Part shown: piece after piece, positions 1 through 13,500 of the stretch | How the letters are laid out: the number at the start of each line of letters is the position of its first letter | How positions within the stretch are numbered: position 1 is the stretch's first letter | Assembly: GCA_012934845.2 (NCBI GenBank) | Contig: WNNJ02002715.1 | Span: 1 to 64,000 of the forward strand | From: Pomphorhynchus laevis | Taxonomy: Eukaryota; Acanthocephala; Palaeacanthocephala; Echinorhynchida; Pomphorhynchidae | DNA length: 64,000 nt | Reading direction: 5' to 3' | The notes under the pieces: model-generated | The model's database searches: none | What the model saw: the letters and a program-made list of their open reading frames with translations, nothing else | What the model was told of the DNA's origin: nothing | Position numbers and translations under genes: made by a program

Positions 1-1527
1 TATTATAATAATATTCATTACATAATTATATTAATTATATAATTGATATAATTTATTATATAATTATATAAATTATTATAATTATTAGAATATAGTTGTA
101 ATTTTAGTGATATTAGTTTTTATTAAATTTATTTATTTTTTATTAATTTTATATTATATTTTTATAATATATTAGTTTTTATTTATATATTATAAAATTT
201 ATATATTATTTGTTCTATAAATTATTTTATATTTGTAAACAAATATAACATATAACATATATGTTATATAATCTATATAACATATAGATTTTAGTTTAAC
301 ACGTTTCTACGTCAAACATTTGTTCAAAATAATTTTAAATTACTATCGTTAAAAATTCCTTAAATTTACAAATTATTTGTTCAAAAATAATTTATAGTGC
401 ATTAAAATAGCACTTGATCACCAGAAAATTGAAATTATATTAACTCTTGCCACAAGCAAAACACCGGGCTACGCAAAATGAACTCATATTTAATTGCTTA
501 TAATTCTATCGATGTAACGCGAACACTAATAAACACTAAAATTTAACGCGAACACTAAAATTTTAGGAAAGAATTATCCTTTAGCTGCCAGATTTAATAA
601 TAATCATTTTTAATAATGATTTTTAAAAATAAAATCATCCAACGAATGTCGTGATGTACCCATGTTATTGTTTGAGATTAAAACATTGTTCGTTTTGTAG
701 TTACGAACGCATTAACTTGATACGAATGTGAGTTACAGATGCGTGGGAGGTGTATTTTGAAAAATGTAACCTTATTTCTAAAATATATGCATGTAAAAAG
801 TTATTACGCACACAATATGAGAAAGTTAGAAGATCTAAATCGAATTCATTCAAAAGTTCGAATGAATTAAACATTAGTCTAAATAAGGCTAGAGCAATAA
901 CGGCGTCGAAGTCGCTACGAACCTTTTACGATTACCGAAAGAGATATTGTTTTCATTGAAACTAAACAGCTATCAAAAAATAAACTGTTTAGAAAACCGT
1001 CTAAACATCTAGCATTCGCGATAAAAAGGCAAATGGTAATTAAAGTTAAGGAAATTATTATTATTGTAAATAATAATTGAATTATTAAGCAACCGAATTA
1101 TATTAATTAATAATTAAATTAATTATAAAATATATAATGATTAAATATTATTAAAAATGCACTTATAAATATCTATTTTCCTTTAGATACAATGTTTATA
1201 TGCTTATGCACGATAAACAATCAATTGTTGGATTGTTTGTGTCTAATGAGTGGGGTAGATAGTTGACTGTTGATGTCGCTTGCTTTTATGTAATCAGCTG
1301 TGAGAGTTGCATTGTAAGGCAAATTGTGATGTTAAATTATTGCTTTTACTTATTATAGTATTTGTATCACATTTCGAACAGATCCGTAATCGTTTCTAGA
1401 AAGAACATTGAGTTCAACACTGATGTACTACTTGATAAATATGTAAAATCTAATTCTTATTTTTTTCCATTTTTTAGAAATTCTCAAAGCAATCACTATA
1501 AAATGTATTCGTAATTTGTATGCCTAC
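1..1527. other. AT-rich DNA with no supported gene
   Basis: Mostly short A/T runs. The longest open frame (750-959) has no recognisable content or codon pattern. It is probably the terminal intron of the USP20/33-type gene. Confidence 0.5.
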
Positions 1528-1596
1528 TTCTTGAATTGCTTAATCGTTTATATTTATTAGCCGCGATTACACGATTATCGATCGGTCCTGGTATCT
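1528..1596 (-). CDS. USP20/33 exon: second DUSP domain, PGPIDN
   Basis: Reads [20 protein letters not shown] then NSR, matching the family's PPGPIDN..IA..K. Acceptor TAATTTAG, donor AGAA/GTAGGC. The following exon with the second GGGP motif was not seen in 1-1527 and probably lies outside. Confidence 0.82.
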
Positions 1597-4500
1597 CTAA
1601 ATTAAAAGATGGAGGTAATATCAGAGAGAAATAAATCAAATAATTTTTTGATAAATTTCATATTTATCTAACAATTACACCGTAAATAATAAATATAAAA
1701 ACAAAAGATGAATTTATATAATTAATAATAATTTTAATATGGAATTACGCTTTAAAACTTAAAGAATTAGTTGTTAGATTAATTAATTATTTTTAAAAAA
1801 TTATTTATAATGCTAAACTAAAGAAGTATAAATCAAGTAAGAATAAATCAAGGTATTAGTTCGAATTATTACGATATTTTATAAACTGTAAAGAAAACGA
1901 ATAAAAACATACTGTTTTACACTTAGATCTAAATCGAAAATTATCAGAAATTATTTAAATCAAAATTGTCTAAAAATTGTATTAATTAAATTAATATAAA
2001 TAAATATTATTAAATAACAAATACATTAAATTATTAAATAATAAAACAATATTAAATAATAAATATAATAAGATAATTTAAATAATTGTTTAATAAATTA
2101 ATAATCCTTTAATTATATATTATGACATGTGAATATTAATAACATTTGGATGTCAATAACTACACTTAAATCTTACAATTAAATTGCAAGTAAACAATTA
2201 TTTTATGTTTCTTGTAACAAATTATTTAATTAATTTTTATTAATTAAAAAATGTGATTATTTAATTCTTAACAACATTCAAATAATGAGCATCAATTTGA
2301 ATGTCGATTTAATGAATCATTAATTATTATCTGGTCTATTCGTTTTTATAATAATTTCTATTATTATTTTTATTTAAGTCAAAATAAAAAAATAAAATGT
2401 AATGACATTATAACAAATAGGTATTAAAACTTTTGAACATCTACAAAGTTTGATAGAAAAATCGATTACACGTACATACAATATCACATGGGAGGATGAG
2501 GGTATATCAAAGGAAGATTAAAGATTGTATTATATATGTGATTAACAATGTTAGGAAGATGAATTTGATGTATATAAAATTTAAACGACAATGCTCGATA
2601 AATCCCCATCCTCCCCATAGTTATCGTTTGATCAATCAAATATTCTAAGAATTTAAAAAATTACTGTTTTTGAAATTAAATGTTCAATAACTTTACGTGG
2701 AAAATCTCAAATTACCAAAGCTTTGGATTATAGATCATTATAAATATGCAGATTGCAGTACTTCAATAAAAATTGTATATTTATATTTGAAATTTTTGAG
2801 ATTTTTCAAATTCAAATCATTTTTTTTAAAAAATGAAGAAAGTTGAATAACTTTTCGTGCATTTATTGGAAAACTTTATAATGATAGCAATTGCATCGGA
2901 AATTCATGCAAATAATACAAATATATTTAAAAGTCATTCCGACTTAATTCGCTTAAAATTTTAAAAAATTAAATATTTAATTTTTTTAATTTAAATTTTT
3001 AAATTTGTGCTTGTTTCTACCAAAATAATTTTGTCAGTTGAAAGAGTACTTACAATTCCGCTATTTTAGCACATTTTCATTTTGCTACGACAAAGTCAGT
3101 ATAACGGAAAAGATCCGAATATTTTTTAACTTTTATCAAGAATTAATAATGCATTTGAATAAAGCATCAAGTATAATTCAAAATACCATTATAGACATAA
3201 ATTACCTTAAACATTGGAAGGCTTATTATAATATGAAATTATTTTTACCCTAAACAACCATAGCACTTTAACTTCGAACTATATAAACATAAACTGATTT
3301 AGTATCATGGAAGTTGATAACACTATCGACATTTGACATATATAACAATATTTTTGACATTTATCAGGTCAACAAGGGATATCCACGTATACAAATAAAT
3401 TTACATTCAACATTTAAAATATTGTTCAACATGTTAAAATATTATGAAATAGAATTATGCAAGGTTCATTTGTATAAAGTTAAACCAAAATATACTAGGA
3501 AGCATGCAAATTCTTCCAGATAAAAATAGTATATGCTGATGTTTTATTTAAAAGAAACTGTCTTAAATAACTTTGACAAATCTACTTTTGACAATTATCA
3601 GATCAACAAGGAATAATTAGTATCTAATTACTATATCGATGATGATCCAAACAAATTTACATTCGAAATTTTAAATATTATGCAACGTGTTAAATATTAT
3701 GAAACGACAATATGCAAGGTCTGTTTGTGTAAAATTAAAAAATAATAAACTATGAACGATAAAAATTATTTCTGATAAAAATAGTAGATGCTGATCTTTT
3801 AAATATAAATTACCGTCTTCAATTTCTTGGACAAATCGCTCCCAAAGTTTAAACCAAGTCATTGAAATAGCATAACGAGCATCATCATCACTTTGATTTC
3901 GAGAAAACTTAAAATAACGTAGAAATTAAATTTCGTGTTTCAACTGACGCATCTCTATCATGTAAAGGACGTGACAAAGTATTAGCATGTGAACAGAGTA
4001 ATTAGCTAAATACGTTACATTAAATTAAATCAGCTAACTGAGTCTACGTATTGTTATATAATTATAAAATAAACAAAACATAATAATGCTAAATCAAAAT
4101 TTAATAATTAAATAATAAAATTAATAATTGTTTTTAGATTTTCTATAATTTAAATCAAGTTAAAAATAAAAATAAAAAATAAAATTTAAAATAAACGTCA
4201 TTTTTATGAATTGACTAATAAATAACAGACGTTGTATCATAATAAGAATTAGAGGTCATCAGGAGGAACTGCTATGCTATCAGGTTTCGGCCCCTAACTC
4301 CTCTACCCAACATAGCAGCGGGGCCAAATACATGCTAATGATGTATTTCCTCTGAAATAACTATCAAGTATCTTATTCTAATGCAAAGTATATTATTTAT
4401 TATCCATCCATAAAAATTTGCCACTTAAGAGTTTAAATTTATTCTTTATATTATTGTGTTGATTTATATATTTTACCATTTTCTGCTTGATGTTATTTTT

Positions 4501-7500
4501 ATAGTAACAAAGTTTAAAATATGTATCTATTAAATTATTAAAATGATTTTGAAGAAAGCCAATATCATTACATATTGTTGCAATTCTTAAAATTTCATTA
4601 TTTAATGTATTATATTTTATATTATATGGTATGCATGAATGCTCATGCAAAAATATGTTTCTTGTAAATTTAAATATGTCATCTTTACGATATAAATTAA
4701 TAGTAGTTTTAGTTAATGTTAATTTAATGTTCATATCTAGATATACACCTTCTTTATCATTAATATTGGTTTTGTTAAGAATAAGGCTTTCTGGAATGGA
4801 AAAATAATGAAAAAAGAATGGAAAAATAATGTAATCTACATTGATGATAAGAACAAATAATAGAAAGCTATTTTAATAAGATGAAAATCAGAATTATTTG
4901 TAAATTAGTAAAAAATATTATTTATAAATTATTACAAACTTATTATAAATTATGTAAATCGAAATTCATTAAATTATTCAAAAATATTTTATGTATTTTA
5001 AAATATTTTTCAAAAAATTTTAAAAATTCTAAAATCTAAAAAAATAAAAATTATATATATGATATAAATTATATAAATTATATATATGATATTAAAAAAA
5101 TATTATTGATATGATATTATTGATATTAATATCATATCAATAATATGATAATATTAATAATATCAATAATATTAATAATATCATATTATTGATATGATAA
5201 TAACTGATATATTATTGATATAGTATTGATATGATAAATATTAATATTGATATTAATATGTAAAAGCTGTTTTGATAGATACAACATCATGTTGTATCTA
5301 TCAAAATACACGTATTAAAACAGCTTTTACATATTAATATCAATATCAATATTTATTATATCAATAATATATCATTTAATATAATATCAATAATATGATA
5401 TTATTAATATTATAGATATTATTAATATTATCATATTATTAATATTATATTAATGTCAATAATATCATATCAATATTTCACATATTAACCAATGTGAAAT
5501 TTTAATTGATTTATTAATAATTAATTTATTATTTATCAGATAATAATTGTTTATCATTTGCAAATTATAAGGTCTATAAGACCTAGCTTAAAATTATCAG
5601 CCAACACTTTATTATTAAAGGTCGTTCTACAAATATTAATTTCATTAAATCAATATAATTAATTTGTTAATTAACATATCAACAAAAAGGCTCTAATTAT
5701 CCAAGAATACTTAGCTAATGAACTCAGAGTAAAAATGACTAATTATATAATGAATAATTTCAAAAAACACTTTATAATTTCGTCATGCGCTTGAGCCTAA
5801 GCTTTTAATAAAAGTGAAATTTTACCTGTATGAAATTTTCTTTTTCATATCGTTGCCGTCTCTGAATATTTTCACAATTGATGATGCAGCACACACACGG
5901 TAGTAATTGATTGCTAACCGGTCCACCACCATATCTTAAATAACACATCGATACTTGTAATAGTGGAGAATATAAATTACTTTTCATGCAATGCTTCCCA
6001 TATTTCTTCCGGAACCGGAACGGCCACGTTGTGGATATAGGGCCACAATTCAGGGCGAACATCTTGATAACAACATATTACACATAAGAAAAGTATAAAT
6101 TTAAAAATTTATATTTAACTAAGAAATTTAAGTTTACTAACTTAAATTGACGATTTTCATTTTAATTTTTAACATACAACCAAACATTCGAAATTTATAT
6201 ACGAAAATAAACTCACGTTAACTTGAGATTTTACTTTTGCTCTTTTAAAGCTCTTTAAATTAATATTGAAAAAGCTTTAATTTAAGTCGTTAATTAAACT
6301 AATTCGCTTAATCTATAAAATATATGTCATTATATTTCATAGATTAAACGAATTAATTTGATAAACTACTAAAATTAAAGCTCTTTTATTACTCATACAA
6401 AATATTTGCATCTAAAAATTCAATTTTAAATTTACAAACTTTTATTATAAAAATCATAAAAAAACTTCTAAGTGAAAACGTTTTTATAATTAATTTACTT
6501 TAGCGTAATTTATTAACATTAAGCTATTGCTTTTAATGTTAATTTTGATCCGAAATCATATGTAATCAAATGGTTACGGATCAAATCAGCGGACAATCAG
6601 ACCTTTTACCATTTCATTATTGTGAACTATCAAAATTACTTGTGAAATATCATATCTAATAACCTATGGAGGGTTATAACATATTAATGACAACAATCAT
6701 ATTAATATAATATTAATATCAATTATATAAATATATATTAAATTTTATTAATAGCTATAAAAACAACGATTTGATATAAACACAACGATCTAATCAAATA
6801 GTTGAATAATCGACTTAATTCGATTACTTTCTAATCGATTGTTTTCAAATCGTTGAATTCTTTCAACGATTTGAAAGAATTCAATCAGTACAAATATTCT
6901 GAGTTACCACTTGTAATGATGTATTGATTATAGGTATTATAGGTATTTGCAAATGTATCTCTGTTTAGATTACCACAATTAAAAACGATTTTGTAAAAAT
7001 GATCTAGTAAACGTAATCATATCAATATTGGAGCAAGATCAAAGAAAAGATGAAAATTTTTATTGATATTTCGCTAACCTCTGTAAGCATCTTCATAAAA
7101 TCACTCAAATAAATTACTAAAATTAATTAAATAATACAAAATTATAAATAATTAAATAATAAATAATTATAAATGATAAATAATTGTTATATAAGATTTT
7201 ATATAATTTATATCAAATTAAAATTTTAAACTGAAATTTAAAATAAAGAAAAAATTTTATGAATTGACTAATAACTAAGTATAAGGATAAGGATTAGAGG
7301 TCATCTGGAGGAACTAATGCTTTGATCCTTAAAAAAATATTGGAGCTGGATCAAACAAAGGAGGAAATTCTTTGACATTTCGCTAACCTCCGTTAGCATC
7401 TGATGAAAATTACCTGAAGATAATTACCATTAGAAAATTACCTGTAATTTTTTAAATATGCTAACAGAGGTTAGTGAAATATAAAAAAATTCCTCCTTCA

Positions 7501-10500
7501 TTTGATCCAGATCAAATAATTCTTTAAGGATCAAAACATTATAAAATATAATGGTCTACATCTAATCTATTTATTTTTCAATTTTCAAAACCAAAGGTTA
7601 AGTGCTTTAATAAAATTCTCAGCATAATTAAATTAATAAATATAAAATTCTCTGCATTAGTATTAACAATAATTAATAATTATTAATATTATTAATATTA
7701 AATATCATTAATATTATTTAAGTAATAAAAAATATTTTTAGTTGCTAAATTGTTACCTCCATGCGGACAAACAAAATCAAAATTTGAAATAGGGCCAGGA
7801 TGACTGAGTAGATCAAAGTTATTTAACCATTTCTTGCTTACGTAGTAGCGAAATAAGCCTTTCTAAACATTTAAATAATAACGATTATGATAACGCAAAT
7901 GCAGCAAAACTTTACTATATAACATTTAATATAATTATAATACACTTTATAATTAATATTAATAATTTATTTTAAAATTAAATATAAAATAAATGCGCCA
8001 TTAATTTAGAATAATGACACAACACTTAAATAAATCATTAGAATAAAAATATTAATTAATTAAGTTAATAAATTAAATTGCATGTTATCAACTTATAATA
8101 AATTAATATATAGATTAATAACAACATTGAATTTTTAAATAATTATTTTAATAAATAAATTCTATTCGAGTTTTCTAAATATATATAAAGTATGCGAAAT
8201 AATATTAGCGTGTTAATAGACCTATTAAAGTGGTTCTAGTGACATAAAATAAAAGTTCCGTTTAGAGCATTCCATTTACGGTATGTAACTAAAAACTTAT
8301 AACTAAAAACCACATAAAATATAAAAAAGGAATTTAAAAGTGCAGTATTTGTGCTAATAGTTTGATTTGAAAAATTTAACAGAATGGCTTTGACATACCG
8401 TTCTGTTTGGAAATGATGCCATCAATTTTTCTTTGAAAGCCGCTGAGGATTCATTTCTCGATTTGCTAAATTTTAAGGTATTGAAAGTTTTACTACGAAA
8501 GCAGAAATAAACTTACGAATAAAATAAGACGTAAGCTTGAAGTGAAAGAACGTAAGAAGCTTCAACCATACGGACATAAGCATCGTTGTATTCGTACCAG
8601 CAATTATTCAGAAAATTCAAGGCATATGTTTTAAAATGACCACCTATTGGAAAAATCATTATTTTATATATTATTTATGCAGAAGATTAAATACTTTTTT
8701 TATGGAAATGTATTTAATAAGTATTTATTCAATGTGCAATGTTCTTTAATAGATATATTTCAATGCTTTTATTAATTAAATCGAATTCGAGATACTGTAC
8801 ATAAAGAAGATTAAATACTTTCTTTATAAAAATGTATTTATAATCCAAATTTTTTTTTATTTTACTGCCTTTCTTAACAAAATCGAATTCAATGCATAAA
8901 ATTAAAACTATTTTAAATCAATACCTTTAACATTCCCCTCGTGAACTATAATAGCAAATAAATTGTAGGTCTTTACTTCATCCATACAATCTAAAGAATT
9001 ACACTGTACGTTAAATATTTACAAATATTTACAATTAAATAATAATTTTAAAAATTCAAAAAAAATTATTAAAAAAACATTCAAATCGTATTAATAAGTA
9101 ACAACACAAAATTTTATTCTACTCTTTTTATAAAATTCTAAAAAGCGTTGACATCAAAAAATTCGAATAACATAAAAAACAAAAAATTTAAAACATTAAA
9201 TTTAATAAAATAAATTAAATTAAAATTATAGTTTATATATTTTAAATTTAAAATTAATCAAAATTATGAAATATATCAAGTGCATTTAGTAAATTTGGCG
9301 GTTTAGTAAATTCTCAATTGAGTTTTAAAAGTTTTCTAACGCTAATTTCGTACCAACGATGTCAATATCATTTAATTGAGAATACATCAAATTTGATAGA
9401 AGCATTTGAGAACATAATTGCTAGGCTGTACACTAAAAGATGAAAATGAAAAAATGTGCAAATTTACTAAAACGAATGATGCAATAATTAGTAACTTAGA
9501 AACTATTAAACTGTATTAAAATTATAAAACGGTATTTTTAATTTGTTAATTTTAATGAACATAACATATCAAGTCCGTATTAAATCTACAAAATCAGTTT
9601 TGTTATGATTAAGAAATATTTTATTAATATGCGAATATTTTTAAAATTAATTGAGAATTCTATCAAAATAAAGATTGAAAAATTTATCATCAATTATTTT
9701 GATATAAAATTCCAATTAGTGAATTTTTGTATTTCTTATTATTATGAATTTATTAATTATTAATTTATAAAATTAATATATTAATATATTAATTTTGTTT
9801 TATTTTATTAATAAAACAGGTAACGTCAAATCGTAACATGACGTTGCAAATGACAAGAATACAAAAGATATTTAAACATTTATAGTTGATAGGTTTCAAT
9901 TCGATTATAAAGAATATAAACCATATATATACTAATATATAAGATTTATTTTATATAATTCGATTATATACAATCGATTATAAAGATTATATGATTATAA
10001 TGATTATGTCTTTAAGATTAATTATAAATAAGGATTAATTATATCAAATAAATTATGTCATAAAGATTATATGATTATAATCGATTATAATTATGTATAT
10101 TATTCGATTTTAAAGAATATTGACACATTTAGTTAATTCATATTATACTTTATATTATTCGTAACGTACGAATAACGTTAAACTAAACTAACCATAACTT
10201 CTGATATGCTTAGTTTGGATCTGATAAGAAAATAATAATAATTCTGTTTGCTCTTATTAATTATATTTATGATCTTGTTACAGCAAGATCGCCTTAAGCA
10301 GAGCAACCATCTGTCAGATGCTGCTGGATGGCCCGTTGTAAGTTTAGTCTGAGTCAACTAAACTAGGTGGCGACACCGAAAAAGCAATGTTAAAAATTAT
10401 GACTTAAAAGTTACATGTACTCAACCAGATTTGAAAATACTTAAGTACTGATGATTTTAATTTTAGATCTTTAAATGTAGCAGCAAAAATTGTATAGTTT

Positions 10501-13500
10501 GTGATGTTATAAATAATAATTGTATCGTAAGTAATACGACAAACAAATGTTTTTCATTAGATATTAATAATAATTGTAACTGCAATACCGCAGGTGTAGT
10601 GTATCTAATACAATGTACATGTGGATTGCAATATATAGGAAAAACATATCAAATGTTAAAAACTAGGTTTAGGCAACACATATATAATATACAGCGTAAT
10701 AGTCAAACTATATTTCATAAACATATGAGATTAATAGGACATGATATTAAAAACTGTTAATTATTTATTTTAGAACATATTATCGAAGAAAACATATCAA
10801 TATTAAATCAAAAACTATTAGAAAAAGAAGATTTTTGGATTAAAACGCTTAATTCCATGTACCCATTAGGATTTAATGACGTGGTACAAGGAATTGGCAG
10901 AAGTAGTAAAATAATTATGTACAATTTTAGTACGCTTTATACTAAAAAGCAGATATTTAAGACACATTAGAAAAATTAAAAAAACCTTGTATTCGAAAAT
11001 AACTATACAAATATATGTTATAATAACTAAAGCGCCGATCTAAGACAAATTAAACAATCAAGCAAATATAAATAGATTGATAAAATTGAAAAAATAGAGG
11101 CTTTTAATATTTTGATATATCAAAATTATTAAAAAGAAAGGACATCTATATTAAGACAAATAAAATGTGTTCCAATAGAGTAATAATAGCCCAATTATAG
11201 CCAAATTGTTTTACGTTTTAGTGAATATGAATTTGTTCATAACTGTGTAAAAACTAAATCTAAACAATATAAATATATGAAATATGTGTTTCGATACATT
11301 GATGATATATGTGTATTTAATTCTAATAATTTTTATTCAATTAGTCAACAAATTTATCCAGAAAGCCTTATTCTTAAAAAAACCAATATTAATGATAAAG
11401 AAGGTGTATATCTAGATATGAACATTAAATTAACATTAACTAAAACTACTATTAATTTATATCGTAAAGATGACATATTTAAATTTACAAGAAACATATT
11501 TTTGCATGAGCATTCACGCATACCATATAATATAAAATATAATACATTAAATAATGAAATTTTAAGAATTGCAACAATTTGTAATGATATTGGCTTTCTT
11601 CAAAATCATTTAAATAATTTAATAGATACATATTTTAAACTAGGTTACTATAAAAATAACATCAAGCAGAAAATAGTAAAATATATAAATCAACACAATA
11701 ATATAAAGAATAAATTTAAACTCTCAAGTGGCAAATTTTTATGGATGGATAATAAATAATATACTTTGTATTAGAATAAGATACTAGATAGTTTTATCAG
11801 AGGAAATACATCATTATCATGTATATATACATATATAACATTGTTATATATTTCTCCATGGTTATTATTAAACTTGTTACACTGCCTGCTATGACTCTTC
11901 ATTGAGTTCAGGTATATAATATCAAAGGTAGTAAATAGCCAAAAATTATTTTACTACTATAAACACTAGCAAAAAAGTCTACGTTTACTAAGTTTTAAAA
12001 AGTTTGGTTTAAAAACCAAACTTTTTTAAGAAAAGTTTGGTTTCTAATAAACATACAATTGAAAAAGTCTTAGATTCGGACGAAACGTTTTAAATAAAAG
12101 TCTCTGTTTTTGCTAGTGTTTATAGTAGTAAAATAATTTTTGGCTATTTACTACCTTGGATATATATAATATATATATTATATTATATATTATATATATC
12201 ATGTGGAGGAAAATGCGCCGAAATCTGAAAACATACATGTTCCTTTTGATGACATGCTTATTTTGATAATGCTTATTTTGATAAATCGTCTTTTTTATTA
12301 GTCAATTCATAAAAATTGACTTTTATTTTAAATTTAAATTTTAAATTTTAACTTTATAAATATAAATTATATAAAATCTCACATAACAATTATTTATTAT
12401 TCAGTTATTTTTATTTTACTTAGCATTATGTTTTATTTATAAATCGTATAAAATACGTATAATCAGTTAGCTGACTGATTTGTTAGGAAAAAGATATCAA
12501 TAAAATGTAAACTTGAGAGATATGCAAACGCTACACAGAACATAAGCTAATTTGATGAACAACACAGTCTATTGTTTAAAGACGGTTATAAAATTCATAT
12601 TTCAATAGATTAATGGCAATCTACACGATGGTTTGAAGCATCATAACATATAAGTATAAGTACATAACGATCTGGAATAGCAAAATATACGTTATATTAT
12701 GTAAAACAAATATTATATATCAAACAGTTATCATATATGCACAAAACTTGTTTGTAAGTTTTAGGCAGATTAAATAAGTACAGAACAGGGCATATGTTTG
12801 TAATAATTCAACAGCTCCCTTGAATTTTTCTCTGGATCCAGCAGAAACTAACTCTCATGAGTGAGCTAGCAGTCATGTAAAGCATGTTTACGTAAACAAT
12901 TTGATAATTTTTAATTTTAAGAACAGAAATGACAATGAAATAATAATTGCGTCAATATTGATTGTAATTATTCTTAATACGACCAAAGTGCGATAAAGTA
13001 TCAAGTAGTAGGGATAAAAATTAAAAATTAAAAAACTAACATAACAAATTGAACAAACCTTTAGAAACATACGGTGACATGTCTAATTTAATTAATGGGA
13101 AAGATACGTAATTGTTCAATTTTCTAAAACTGAGAAAATCTCGACGCGATCTTTTCAGATGAAAGGATAACACCTTCAGGAAAGAAAAATTCAAAAGTCA
13201 ATTTTGGTAGGACTTGATGTACCTCAGGCAAGCTAGTTATTTCACAGCTTCTGATTCCATTACGTAACCTATGACATTCAAGTAAATACATTTTAAAGTA
13301 TTATACATTAACTATTTCGAAATTTTTTATTTTCATTAAAACATTTATATATTAAATTTATGAAGTTATGATGCTCTCTAATTTGCACACCTTTTTCATC
13401 TGATAACATGATTTGCACTTCGTCATATACTTCATTTTTAATGGATGCAATAATTAATATCAATAATCCTCATTCGCTACAACAAAACTGAACTTCGATC

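Larger units (their letters stand above)
10280..12480 (+). mobile_element. Naiad-type Penelope-like element with GIY-YIG ahead of the RT (copy N2), broken
   Basis: The fullest copy of this family. A Cys-rich stretch with a CxC motif (NCNCNTAG) leads into a GIY-YIG endonuclease segment ([17 protein letters not shown], then R...H and WI..L....P.GFN; about 10480-10920). An RT end with RYIDDICVF (motif C) follows at 11220-11759, then the 3' tail to about 12480. GIY-YIG in front of the RT, with a CxC motif, is the published hallmark of the permuted Naiad/Chlamys clade. The central RT is missing and the reading frame is interrupted several times. A foldback element sits in its tail. Confidence 0.8.

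Noticed and set aside
4268-4327. HDV-like ribozyme in the Naiad-type tail
   Set aside because: The two crossing stems fit an H-type pseudoknot, but no P3 or P4 hairpin and no catalytic C context were found.
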